Shown in pieces: positions 37,414 through 45,373 of a DNA stretch of 64,000 bases (position 1 is its first letter; the number at the start of each line of letters is the position of its first letter). Origin of the DNA: Sporosarcina sp. FSL W8-0480 (GTDB lineage Bacteria; Bacillota; Bacilli; Bacillales_A; Planococcaceae); assembly GCF_037963765.1 (NCBI RefSeq), contig NZ_CP150166.1, forward strand, positions 1 through 64,000, given 5' to 3'. The position numbers were made by a program, and so were the translations under genes. A model generated the notes under the pieces. The model was not told the origin of the DNA and did no database searches. It saw only the letters and a program-made list of their open reading frames with translations.

Positions 37414-38240
37414 TGGCCAGCCTCCTTGATGACCGAAAGCACATACGGCCAATCGATATGCGCCTTCACATGCTTCGCCCACTCGTCGTAAATGTCGATT
37501 CCGGTTGGCGCATTTTGTTGCGGGCGATCGGCGTCCTCCTCTTCAATCCCGTGGTTCATCATATGGGGAATGATTCCGGCGACGCGAATGCCGGTATAGG
37601 TTTCGATAAAATCAATGCCTTCCTTGAACAGAGTGACATCCCCGTGGAATTTATTAATAAGGATTCCTTTCACCCGTGCCCGATGCTTAGGTTCCATCAA
37701 CTGAAGAGTGCCGACGATTGAAGCGATCGCGCCACCGCGGTCGATATCTGCAACGAGAAAAACAGGTACATCCGCCATATCGGCGACTCGCATATTGACG
37801 ATTTCTCTGTCATTCAAATTCACTTCCGCCGGGCTTCCTGCGCCTTCAATCACGACAACGTCGAAGTTTTTCGAGAGATAGTCGAGGGATGAACGGATGG
37901 CGTCGATAGCTTTAGTGAAAAACTGCTCGCGATAGGCGAATCCATCGATTGCGTTGAATGCTTCCCCGAAGAATCGGACGTCGGATTTCATTCCGCCGAC
38001 CGGTTTGATCAGGATTGGATTCATCTCGATGATAGGCGTGGTGCGCGCCGCCTCAGCTTGCAAGTATTGTGCCCGGCTCATCTCTTCGCCGTTTACTGCT
38101 TTTGCGGAAAATCGCGACATGTTCTGTGATTTGAATGGGGCGACCCGCATGCCTTCGTCTGAAAACAGCCTGCATAACGCGGTGCAGATCATCGTTTTTC
38201 CGACGTCCGAAGCTGTTCCCATCACCATGATTCCGTTCAT
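37410..38240 (-). CDS. Truncated cobyric acid synthase (CobQ ATPase domain without glutaminase domain)
   Basis: Full CobQ has about 490-510 residues: an N-terminal dethiobiotin-synthetase-like ATPase and a C-terminal glutaminase. This protein has 276 residues. The ATPase part is intact, with GTASDVGKT (8-16), PFKSQNM, IEGAGSPAEVN and DIDRGGAIAS. Glutaminase motifs are missing. The last 30 residues (YDEWAKHVKAHIDW) resemble the extreme C-terminus of full CobQ, so this looks like an internal deletion, not a frameshift. It overlaps cobU and cobS by 4 bases each, so the gene seems maintained. It could have another amide or ligase role in salvage. Confidence 0.8.
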   Translation of the reverse strand: MNGIMVMGTASDVGKTMICTALCRLFSDEGMRVAPFKSQNMSRFSAKAVNGEEMSRAQYLQAEAARTTPIIEMNPILIKPVGGMKSDVRFFGEAFNAIDGFAYREQFFTKAIDAIRSSLDYLSKNFDVVVIEGAGSPAEVNLNDREIVNMRVADMADVPVFLVADIDRGGAIASIVGTLQLMEPKHRARVKGILINKFHGDVTLFKEGIDFIETYTGIRVAGIIPHMMNHGIEEEDADRPQQNAPTGIDIYDEWAKHVKAHIDWPYVLSVIKEAGQ

Positions 38241-38824
38241 CGTACCGCCACCTTCCCCTCACATTTCCAGTACTGCGGCAGGCCGCAATCCATTTCGATG
38301 GCATCGTCACTTAAGGCAACGAGTTTTTGATGCAGATTGCCGATCCATTCGCTGTATTTCCTCGTTTCATCGTATGCGGATGGAAATTCGTCAAGGACTT
38401 CGTTTGAAACGATGATAAGATGAGCTGAGTTTTTGCGGATCTCATCTACGGTTTCGAGCATTTGCTTTGCCTTTTTTTCCATGCATCCGCCCATTTGGAT
38501 ACAAAATTTGCCGTTATGTTCGGTGTACAATTCATTCGCAAGCCAAGTTGTAAGGCAGTCCCAAAGGACGAAATCGTTTTGATGGATGAAAGGCAGTGTC
38601 TCGAACAGGTTAGCCGGTTGCTCGATTGTAGTCCATGCTTGTTCTGCGCGATCCTGTTGATGCTTTTCAATTCGTTTTTTCATTTCATTATCGACCGGGC
38701 GGCCTGATGCGATGTAGATGAGTCTGCCTTTTGCGGTGATTGCTTCCTTGACGAGCATGGCTTCCGCGTATGCACTCTTCCCGCTTCGAACACCGCCGCT
38801 TATGAATGTCAGTTTTCCGCTCAT
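38237..38824 (-). CDS. cobU: Adenosylcobinamide kinase / guanylyltransferase
   Basis: CobU phosphorylates adenosylcobinamide and attaches GMP. The 195-residue protein has the P-loop GGVRSGKS (10-17), the candidate guanylylated His55 in RIEKHQQDRA, and VSNEVLDEFPS. The ATG at 38824 is the family start. An in-frame reading continues upstream through array D but has no ribosome site and is rejected. It overlaps the CobQ-like gene by 4 bases. Confidence 0.92.
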   Translation of the reverse strand: MSGKLTFISGGVRSGKSAYAEAMLVKEAITAKGRLIYIASGRPVDNEMKKRIEKHQQDRAEQAWTTIEQPANLFETLPFIHQNDFVLWDCLTTWLANELYTEHNGKFCIQMGGCMEKKAKQMLETVDEIRKNSAHLIIVSNEVLDEFPSAYDETRKYSEWIGNLHQKLVALSDDAIEMDCGLPQYWKCEGKVAVR

Positions 38825-38858
38825 GATTTGGACCACCATTCTGTTAGTTTTATAATGT

Positions 38859-39298
38859 TCGTTGAGCGCGGATTCACGTTCTTGAGCGCGGATCCACTTT
38901 CTTGAGCGCGGTTCCTCGTTCTTGAGCGCGGTTCCTCGTTCTTGAGCGCGAATCACACTTTCTTGAGCGCGGATCCACGTTCTTGAGCGCGGATCACACT
39001 TTCTTGAGCGCGGATCCACTTTCTTGAGCGCGGTTCCACTTTCTTGAGCGCGGATCCACGTTCTTGAGCGCGGTTCCACTTTCTTGAGCGCGGTTCCTCG
39101 TTCTTGAGCGCGGTTCCTCGTTCTTGAGCGCGGATCACCGTTCTTGAGCGCGGATTCACGTTCTTGAGCGCGGATCCACATTCTTGAGCGCGGATCCACA
39201 TTCTTGAGCGCGGATCACCGTTCTTGAGCGCGGTTCCAATTTCTTGAGCGCGGATCACCGTTCTTGAGCGCGAATCACACGTTCTTGAGCGCGAGGGG
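38859..39298 (+). repeat. Tandem array D, family R1, 22 units
   Basis: Cores TTGAGCGCG recur at steps of 20 bases (three of 21) from 38861 to 39284, with tails ggatccac, ggttcctc, ggttccac and ggatcacc. It fills the gap between cobD and cobU inside the B12 operon. The minus-strand reading frame through it is open and in frame with cobU, which can mislead automatic start calling. Confidence 0.96.
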
Positions 39299-39323
39299 CC
39301 GATTTCAGGTGCAAATGGTTTTC

Positions 39324-40448
39324 TTATGGGCGATATAGCTCGTTTTTGAACCACTTTGCGAGATTGCTTCGTAGTTTTTCCATTTCCTCACTGCTTTTCA
39401 TGCCGATTCGTAGATAGTGGCCGTCCATGCCGCGGAAGTTTTCGGTGTGGCGGAGGACGATGCTTCGCCTGAGCATGTCGGTGTAAAGTTTTCCGGCGTT
39501 TGACGGCTTGAATACAAGGAAGTTGGTTTCTGAATTAATTACTGTGCATCCATGCTGTTTTAGGAAGTCTGTCATTTTCCTTCTTTCCTCATTCGCGTGG
39601 CGGATTGCCTCATTTCGATACTCTTCCTGTTCGAGGCACACGGCACCGATTGCGGACGCGATTCCGTTGACATTCCAATGTGGCAGCTGTTCTTTCAATT
39701 CGGCGATCACTTCCGGTTGCGCCACCGCGTATCCGAGTCGGATGCCAGGGATGGCGTACATTTTCGTCATTGAGCGGACGATGATGACGTGCGGAAAATC
39801 GTTCATCAGAGGGATGAATGATTTGTTTTCGTCTATGAAGTCGATGAATGCTTCGTCAAGGACGACTTCGCATCCGATCTTGCCTGCTTTATGTATGATT
39901 GATAGTAAATCCGCGCGGTCCGGTAGGATGCCTGTCGGATTATTTGGTGTGCATAAATACAAGACGGATGCAGATGGGATTGCACCCAAAATTGCTTCGA
40001 CCGGCAACTTGAATCCGTCTTCTTCCGACGAAACGATCCGGATAATTTCCACTCCCCTACCTTGCAACGTCGCTTCATATTCTGAAAATGTCGGATGGAC
40101 GACGATTGCTTGCTTCCCCCGATACCGCTCTGCGATGAGCGATAGTAACTCCGCCGCACCGTTTCCAGCGACAACCGACGAAACGGGTATGCCATGATAG
40201 TTCGCAACTTCGGATAAAAACGGTTCGCCGGATGGGTCGGGATAGGCGATTAATCGGGAGATGAGGTGTGGCCAAAGCTTAAGGACCGCGGGCGGAGGTC
40301 CCGCGGGATTGCAGTTTTCACTGAAATCCAGTATTGCTGCTGGAATTTCCAAGCCAAGTTTTTCATAGACGTGGCGGGGATTTGCTCCGTGGGCTGGTAA
40401 TTGGCTCGTATTCATCCAAGGTTCTAGTTCACCTTCAGGCAATTGCAT
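39324..40448 (-). CDS. cobD: L-threonine-O-3-phosphate decarboxylase
   Basis: CobD makes (R)-1-amino-2-propanol phosphate, the linker of the nucleotide loop. The 374-residue class I/II aminotransferase-fold protein begins the conserved HGANPRHVYE region and has LDFSENCNPAGPP, CTPNNPTG and the PLP lysine in RSMTKMYAIPGIRLGY. The ATG at 40448 follows GGAGTGATCTTTT and overlaps the end of cbiB by 14 bases. A start 11 codons later has no ribosome site. Confidence 0.92.
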   Translation of the reverse strand: MQLPEGELEPWMNTSQLPAHGANPRHVYEKLGLEIPAAILDFSENCNPAGPPPAVLKLWPHLISRLIAYPDPSGEPFLSEVANYHGIPVSSVVAGNGAAELLSLIAERYRGKQAIVVHPTFSEYEATLQGRGVEIIRIVSSEEDGFKLPVEAILGAIPSASVLYLCTPNNPTGILPDRADLLSIIHKAGKIGCEVVLDEAFIDFIDENKSFIPLMNDFPHVIIVRSMTKMYAIPGIRLGYAVAQPEVIAELKEQLPHWNVNGIASAIGAVCLEQEEYRNEAIRHANEERRKMTDFLKQHGCTVINSETNFLVFKPSNAGKLYTDMLRRSIVLRHTENFRGMDGHYLRIGMKSSEEMEKLRSNLAKWFKNELYRP

Positions 40449-41391
40449 AAAAGATCACTCCAATAATGGTACAGATTATCCAAAATGCAAACGAGGCTGT
40501 GTGCATTTGCTCGATTGTGGATTTGATATGTGCTGCTTTCAACGGATCTTGTCCTATCCCGATTTCCGGTCGTTCGGATACAACACCTCGATATGTACTC
40601 TTCCCTCCCAATGTGATGCCTAATTGCCATGCGGTTGCAGCTTCCAAAAATCCGCTGTTCGGACTTGGATGTCTTCGGGCGTCTTTGCTCCAACCACTTA
40701 GGCGTCTCCTGAGTGGGAGTCCACTTTCATTACGGGATGACAGCAAGATGAGCAATCCGGTAATCCTTGCGGGGATGAAGTTCAAGACGTCATCCGCAAT
40801 TGCGGAAAACTTGCCGAATTCACGGTACCGCTCGTCTTTATAGCCGATCATTGAATCGAGGGTGTTGACAGCTTTATACATCCATAATCCTGGTGCTCCG
40901 AAAAGAAATGCCCAAAATAATGGCGCTGTCACACCGTCGGATGTGTTTTCGGATACAGTTTCGATTGCGCCCCGTGCAATATCGGGTTCTTTTAATCTAT
41001 CCGTGTCACGGCCGACGATCCAGCTCAGCTTTGTCCTTGCTTCGGCCATGTCCCCTGCTTTAAGCGGTTCGTACACTTCGAGTGCAGCATCCCGCAGACT
41101 TTTTTGGGCGAGGCCAATCGCAATTAGAATTGCTTCGACGACGACCCCGAAAACGATATGTAGTTGGTAGGCGATACTGATGATGGCAATTGCGATCGCT
41201 GTTACGATGGAAACAGTGATGAGCAGCATTCCCGCGCCTTTTAGTACGCGGGCGCGACCTTTGTTCAGGACCGTGGTGAGTTTCGAGATGAATGTGCCGA
41301 TCCATCGCACAGGATGCGGCCAGTTCGGGGGATCCCCGATGGCGCGGTCAAGGACGAACCCTAACGCGATTGCAACTAAGTGGGCTTGCAT
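40435..41391 (-). CDS. cbiB: Adenosylcobinamide-phosphate synthase
   Basis: CbiB attaches aminopropanol phosphate to adenosylcobyric acid. The 318-residue membrane protein has the N-terminal FVLDRAIGDPPNWPHPVRWIG signature split around residue 20, and later TVSENTSDGVTAPLFW. The ATG at 41391 overlaps the stop of the previous gene (TAATG). GAAAGG lies 12 bases upstream. An ATG four codons earlier touches that ribosome site. Confidence 0.93.
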   Translation of the reverse strand: MQAHLVAIALGFVLDRAIGDPPNWPHPVRWIGTFISKLTTVLNKGRARVLKGAGMLLITVSIVTAIAIAIISIAYQLHIVFGVVVEAILIAIGLAQKSLRDAALEVYEPLKAGDMAEARTKLSWIVGRDTDRLKEPDIARGAIETVSENTSDGVTAPLFWAFLFGAPGLWMYKAVNTLDSMIGYKDERYREFGKFSAIADDVLNFIPARITGLLILLSSRNESGLPLRRRLSGWSKDARRHPSPNSGFLEAATAWQLGITLGGKSTYRGVVSERPEIGIGQDPLKAAHIKSTIEQMHTASFAFWIICTIIGVIFYAIA

Positions 41392-42863
41392 TAAAAGGTC
41401 CATCCTTTCGCTTTTTTATAGGCTTTGATCGCCCGTTTGGTGCAGTCGTAGACGCCATGCCCGATCAGTTTGCCAAGGGGGGTAATCGGTCCCGCATATG
41501 GCAGGTGTTGGCCTTTTTGCGTTGCTGCGATGAGCAGGCTGTCGGTTGACGTTCCTGTTGCAATTGTGTCTGTCAGCGGGTCTTTGATGTCTTCGGTATG
41601 TAGCGCTTTCGTTTTTGCCTCGGTTGCAGTGATCATCGCTTGGATGAACGCTTCATCGGGTAGATGACCGTTGACGATGACCCAAGTGTTGATGGTGCCG
41701 ATTCGCTGTTCCCGGTCGCGTGTTAACGCTTCCGATACATCGACGGCGTTGCCAACTCCGGCTGTCACCATGATGAGGACGGTGCCGAAATCTCCCTTGT
41801 ATTCCCCGATTTCAGCGTGTTCGGTAGTGACGGCGGTCATCATGCCGACCGTATCGGTGAGATGGTAGCCACGTTGCTCGAGATAATCCGCCATTTCCGC
41901 TTTGACGTCGTTGGCGTTGTAGTTGGCGTCGACGTGGCGGTTGACGAATGCGCGGTACCAGCCTAACCCGGGGTTCGTGACCGCGGATGAGATTGTTTTC
42001 AACGGCTGATCCACTTTTAATGAAACATGATCGGACGAGACGGTGAAATGCTGTTTATCGACAGTGAACGGTTTTTCTTCCTCCATTGTATCAGGCAGAA
42101 GCGTCATCTGTGGCTTTGGTAGTTCAGGGTGCGGCTGTGTTTTTACGCGAGCATTATAGACTGTGCCGATTATCGTTTCTTGGATGACATCTTTTGGATC
42201 ACCGATTGTCGCAATCCTGCCTTTTTCCATGAGAAGCAATCGATCGCAATAGAGGGATGCAAGATTGATGTCGTGGAAAACGGAGACGACGGTGACGCCT
42301 TTTTCGATTGCGTGTTTACGGATTGTGTCCAATAGTTGTTGCTGGTGGGCAATATCGAGATGGTTCGTCGGTTCGTCCAACAGGAGGATTGGGGCTTCTT
42401 GCGCGAGTGCTTGTGCGACGAAAACGCGCTGTTGCTCGCCTCCCGAAAGAAGCTCAATCGGTGTGTCTTTGTAACGGGTGACGCCTGTATAGTCCATTGC
42501 CTTTGTCACGGCGCTTTCATCATCACTCGACCAGGACGAGAAAAGTCCGGATTGATGCGGGTATCTTCCAAGAGCGACGGTGTCTTTTACCGTATGGGAA
42601 AAGGCATGCGCATGTAGTTGCGGCAGGACCGCTACTTTTCTTGCGAATTGCTTTTGGGAATAAACTGCGGCATCCTGCCCGTCTATTTCGACAGTTCCTT
42701 CTTGTTTCGGTAAGATTCCGGAAATGATTTTCAGGAGTGTCGATTTCCCGCTGCCATTTGGTCCAAGAATGCCTATTACTTCCCCTTTATTCACAGAGAA
42801 TGAGATGTTTTTTACGATCGGCTCTTTGCCGTAGCCACCTGTAAGGTTGTTGACTTTCAGCAT
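41391..42863 (-). CDS. btuD-cbiZ: Fusion of corrinoid ABC ATPase (BtuD) and adenosylcobinamide amidohydrolase (CbiZ)
   Basis: The 490-residue protein has two parts. Residues 1-255 form an ABC ATPase with Walker A GPNGSGKST (34-42), the signature LSGGEQQR (139-146) and Walker B ILLLDEPTNHLD (159-170). Residues from about 290 to the end form a CbiZ domain (LGWYRAFVNRHVDANY, TAGVGNAVDVSEA, GTSTDSLLIAA). CbiZ cleaves the aminopropanol side chain from cobinamide to give cobyric acid, allowing replacement of foreign lower ligands. The fusion ties import to remodelling. It lies between btuC and cbiB. Confidence 0.9.
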   Translation of the reverse strand: MLKVNNLTGGYGKEPIVKNISFSVNKGEVIGILGPNGSGKSTLLKIISGILPKQEGTVEIDGQDAAVYSQKQFARKVAVLPQLHAHAFSHTVKDTVALGRYPHQSGLFSSWSSDDESAVTKAMDYTGVTRYKDTPIELLSGGEQQRVFVAQALAQEAPILLLDEPTNHLDIAHQQQLLDTIRKHAIEKGVTVVSVFHDINLASLYCDRLLLMEKGRIATIGDPKDVIQETIIGTVYNARVKTQPHPELPKPQMTLLPDTMEEEKPFTVDKQHFTVSSDHVSLKVDQPLKTISSAVTNPGLGWYRAFVNRHVDANYNANDVKAEMADYLEQRGYHLTDTVGMMTAVTTEHAEIGEYKGDFGTVLIMVTAGVGNAVDVSEALTRDREQRIGTINTWVIVNGHLPDEAFIQAMITATEAKTKALHTEDIKDPLTDTIATGTSTDSLLIAATQKGQHLPYAGPITPLGKLIGHGVYDCTKRAIKAYKKAKGWTF

Positions 42864-43856
42864 TTACATGGCCCCTTTCCTTCTCTGTCTGTAAAAGATG
42901 TACGCGAACACCGGTGCACCGATGAATGCGGTAATGACGCCAACCGGCAATTCCGTTGGCGAGATGATTGTTCTTGCGATCAGGTCACAGATGATGAGCA
43001 AGGATGCGCCGTTCATGAATGATAATGTGAGCAGATGCCGGTGGTCCGAACCCCACATGAGGCGCGTCATATGTGGAACGACTAATCCGACGAAGCCGAT
43101 TGTTCCTGAAACGGCGACTGCGGAGCCGGTTAAGATGGAGCCTCCAAGGAGAATCATGAGTTTCCGACGTTTGACGTTGACGCCAAGGTGATGGGCGCGT
43201 TCTTCCCCGAATAGCATCGCATTCAATTCCCTACGGTTGAGCCAAAGGATGAAGGAGCCGATGACGACGAACGGCAGCACCATCAAAATATAATTCCATC
43301 CTCGCATCGAAACGCTGCCAAGGAGCCAACTGATGATTTGTCGGAGTTCTTCGCCAGTAAGAGCGATCATAAGCGATAGGACCGAGCCTAAAAATGAGCC
43401 GAAGATGATTCCGGTTAGAATGATTGTTTCCATTTTCATTGAGCGGTCGACAAGCTTTGCGAAGCTGATGACAAGGAACATTGTCACGGCTGCGCCCGCC
43501 ATGCTGAATACTGGAAGTGTATATGTGCCTAAAATGGGAATCGTTAAACCGAAAAAGAGTGTCACAACAGCACCAACAGAGGCACCGGACGACACTCCGA
43601 GGGTGTATGGATCTGCGAGCGGATTTTTCAACAATCCTTGGAAGGCGGCTCCCGAAATTGCGAGCGCTGCACCGACTAAACCGGCTAAGATGACGCGCGG
43701 CATGCGGATTTTCCATAGTATATTTGAAGCTGTTGTATCCGATGAGTCCCAAAATGTATGAATCGGAATTTTAACGGTTCCAATTGAAACACCGAGCCAT
43801 ACCGCCACGATAAGTGTGGCGGCGGACACGATGTAGGCGATTAGTGCTTTATTCAC
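42864..43856 (-). CDS. btuC: Corrinoid ABC transporter permease
   Basis: This FecCD-family permease of about 330 residues has nine or ten hydrophobic helices and the motif GAALAISGAAFQGLLKNPLADP, typical of BtuC/FecD. The start is set at GTG 43856, six bases after AGAGG, overlapping the btuF stop by 8 bases; a TTG one codon earlier is possible. It acts with BtuF and the BtuD-CbiZ fusion. Confidence 0.93.
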   Translation of the reverse strand: MNKALIAYIVSAATLIVAVWLGVSIGTVKIPIHTFWDSSDTTASNILWKIRMPRVILAGLVGAALAISGAAFQGLLKNPLADPYTLGVSSGASVGAVVTLFFGLTIPILGTYTLPVFSMAGAAVTMFLVISFAKLVDRSMKMETIILTGIIFGSFLGSVLSLMIALTGEELRQIISWLLGSVSMRGWNYILMVLPFVVIGSFILWLNRRELNAMLFGEERAHHLGVNVKRRKLMILLGGSILTGSAVAVSGTIGFVGLVVPHMTRLMWGSDHRHLLTLSFMNGASLLIICDLIARTIISPTELPVGVITAFIGAPVFAYIFYRQRRKGAM

Positions 43857-44814
43857 CAAAAACCTCTGGGTAAATCGCCTTCGCTACTTCTTCCAATCCT
43901 TCTGCAAGGCGTGGACCAGTGCGGCTTGTTTTGTTTTCATCGACTTGAACTACTGCGTCTTCCTTAACTGCTGTGATGTCCGCGAAGCCGGCACGGTTTT
44001 TCACGCTTTCTACGATATCCGGAACGTAGCTGTACATGACAAGGATTACGTCAGGGTTTTGATTGACGATTTCTTCCGGGCTGATCATGACCCATCCTTC
44101 TTCTGTAACTACGTTTTCAGCACTGATCATCTCAAGGATTTCTTGCATGAATGTGTTTTTACCAGGTGCGTAGATTTCAGGCGCATCGGATGTTTCGATG
44201 AAGACACGCTTCATGTTCTTCGCTTTGACTTTGTCTGTTTTCGCGATGATTTCTGCCACTTTCGCTTTCATGTCTGAAATGATTTTTTCAGCTTCTGCAA
44301 CTTTGTTTGTTGCCTGGCCGATTGTCTCGATCGTCGAATACGTTTCGTCGAAATTCGTCGCGTTCTTAACAACAAACACTGTAATACCCGCATCACGGAT
44401 TTGTTGGAGCCCTTCAGACCCGATGCTAAGGCCAGATTCATGTGCAAAAACAACATCAGGGTTCATTGCCACGATTTTCTCAACGTTGAACTCCATACCG
44501 CCGATTTTCTCTTTTTCAAGAGCTTCAGCAGGGTAGTCATCGTAATCGTTAACTCCGATGATTTCTTCGTTAAGACCGAGCGCGAAAAGGATTTCCGTGT
44601 TGCTTGGCGTCATCGATACGATTGTTTCAGGTGCTTTATCAAATGTAATTTCATTACCGACTGCATCCGTCAATGTAAGCGGGAATGCTTCTTTTGCAAC
44701 ATCGTTTTGTGTTGTTTTTGGTGTGTCGTCTTTCTTCGCATTATCCGTGCCGCATGCTGATAACAGGAACGTTGCAAGGATTGCTGTCAGCCATAGTTGC
44801 CAAAACTTTTTCAT
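43849..44814 (-). CDS. btuF: Corrinoid-binding lipoprotein of the ABC transporter
   Basis: This 321-residue substrate-binding protein has a lipoprotein signal (LLSACG, Cys21). The BtuF/FhuD fold follows: IVSMTPSNTEILFALG, VNDYDDYP, NPDVVFAHES and a long bridging helix. Being the first gene behind a cobalamin riboswitch makes a corrinoid ligand near certain. The ATG follows AACAGGAGGAAAAGAG. Longer in-frame readings run into the riboswitch. Confidence 0.94.
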   Translation of the reverse strand: MKKFWQLWLTAILATFLLSACGTDNAKKDDTPKTTQNDVAKEAFPLTLTDAVGNEITFDKAPETIVSMTPSNTEILFALGLNEEIIGVNDYDDYPAEALEKEKIGGMEFNVEKIVAMNPDVVFAHESGLSIGSEGLQQIRDAGITVFVVKNATNFDETYSTIETIGQATNKVAEAEKIISDMKAKVAEIIAKTDKVKAKNMKRVFIETSDAPEIYAPGKNTFMQEILEMISAENVVTEEGWVMISPEEIVNQNPDVILVMYSYVPDIVESVKNRAGFADITAVKEDAVVQVDENKTSRTGPRLAEGLEEVAKAIYPEVFGE

Positions 44815-44841
44815 TCTCTTTTCCTCCTGTTTGTTCCAAAT

Positions 44842-44868
44842 AAAAATCCCCCGTTTTGTGGACGGAGG
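44842..44868 (-). terminator. Riboswitch-controlled terminator
   Basis: On the minus strand CCTCCGT (44868-44862) / ACGGGGG (44854-44848) with loop CCACAAA is followed by ATTTTTATTT. It lies between the cobalamin aptamer and the btuF ribosome site and is the probable off-switch. Confidence 0.85.
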
Positions 44869-44952
44869 AATGTGCTTAGTAAAAATACGGGCGTAGGAAA
44901 AAATTGACGCGCCGATTTCCACCAAACCTATCCTCGTAGGGTACGGGTGACT

Positions 44953-45120
44953 CATGAAGGCAGGTCTCCTGGCTCGTGCATCAAACGTATTGCCTGCGCC
45001 TTCCCGGAAGTTTTTCCAGTGGCGTTGTTGCGGCAAGACTAGCACATACAGTGGCGGGACCGCGCCGGCATTGACCGGCTTCCCTTTTAACCCCGGCGTT
45101 GACGGCGGGGCACCTTCATG
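44953..45120 (-). ncRNA. Cobalamin riboswitch
   Basis: On the minus strand the conserved elements appear in order: P1 strand CATGAAGG, AAAAGGGAAGCCGGT, the core GCCGGCGCGGTCCCGCCACTGT, GCCACTGG, GGGAAGGCG, the B12-box end GAGCCAGGAGACCTGCC, and the second P1 strand CCTTCATG. P1 closes perfectly (45120-45113 with 44960-44953). Cobalamin binding should favour the terminator at 44842 and shut off the salvage operon. Confidence 0.97.
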
Positions 45121-45149
45121 TTTGGTTATGTAATTTTGGTATGAGGTTA

Positions 45150-45177
45150 ATTATACTATAGATTTTTTTGTTGTCGA
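45150..45177 (-). promoter_or_regulatory. Promoter of the B12 operon
   Basis: The -35 TCGACA (45177-45172) and -10 TATAAT (45155-45150) are separated by 16 bases. They lie about 30 bases upstream of the riboswitch. Confidence 0.65.
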
Positions 45178-45190
45178 GGGGGGCGTGGTT

Positions 45191-45328
45191 GGCGTTTATG
45201 CGTGATTGTGGGGATTTATGCGTGAGTTCGGGATTTTATGCTTCATTTCGGGGATTTATGCGTGAGTAAAGGGATTTATGCGTGTCTAATCCGATTTATG
45301 AGTGTCTGCGGATTTATGCGTGTTATAA
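45191..45328 (+). repeat. Tandem array, family R2, seven units
   Basis: Seven units with core GGATTTATGCGTG start about every 20 bases (45191, 45211, 45231, 45251, 45271, 45291, 45310). One unit has TTATGCTTC and one TTATGAGTG. The array fills the space between the argS terminator and the B12 operon promoter. Confidence 0.93.
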
Positions 45329-45331
45329 GAG

Positions 45332-45368
45332 AAAACGCACTTCCGCGGTAGTGGCGGAGGTGCGTTTT
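45332..45368 (-). terminator. argS terminator
   Basis: AAAACGCACTTCCGC / GCGGAGGTGCGTTTT (15 pairs, one wobble) has a 7-base loop. On the minus strand TTTTCTC ends the stem. Confidence 0.9.
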
Positions 45369-45373
45369 GGATG

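Noticed and set aside
37410..38240. Frameshift as the cause of the short CobQ
   Set aside because: The C-terminal end still resembles the CobQ C-terminus in frame, cobS begins immediately, and no glutaminase motif is visible in other frames.
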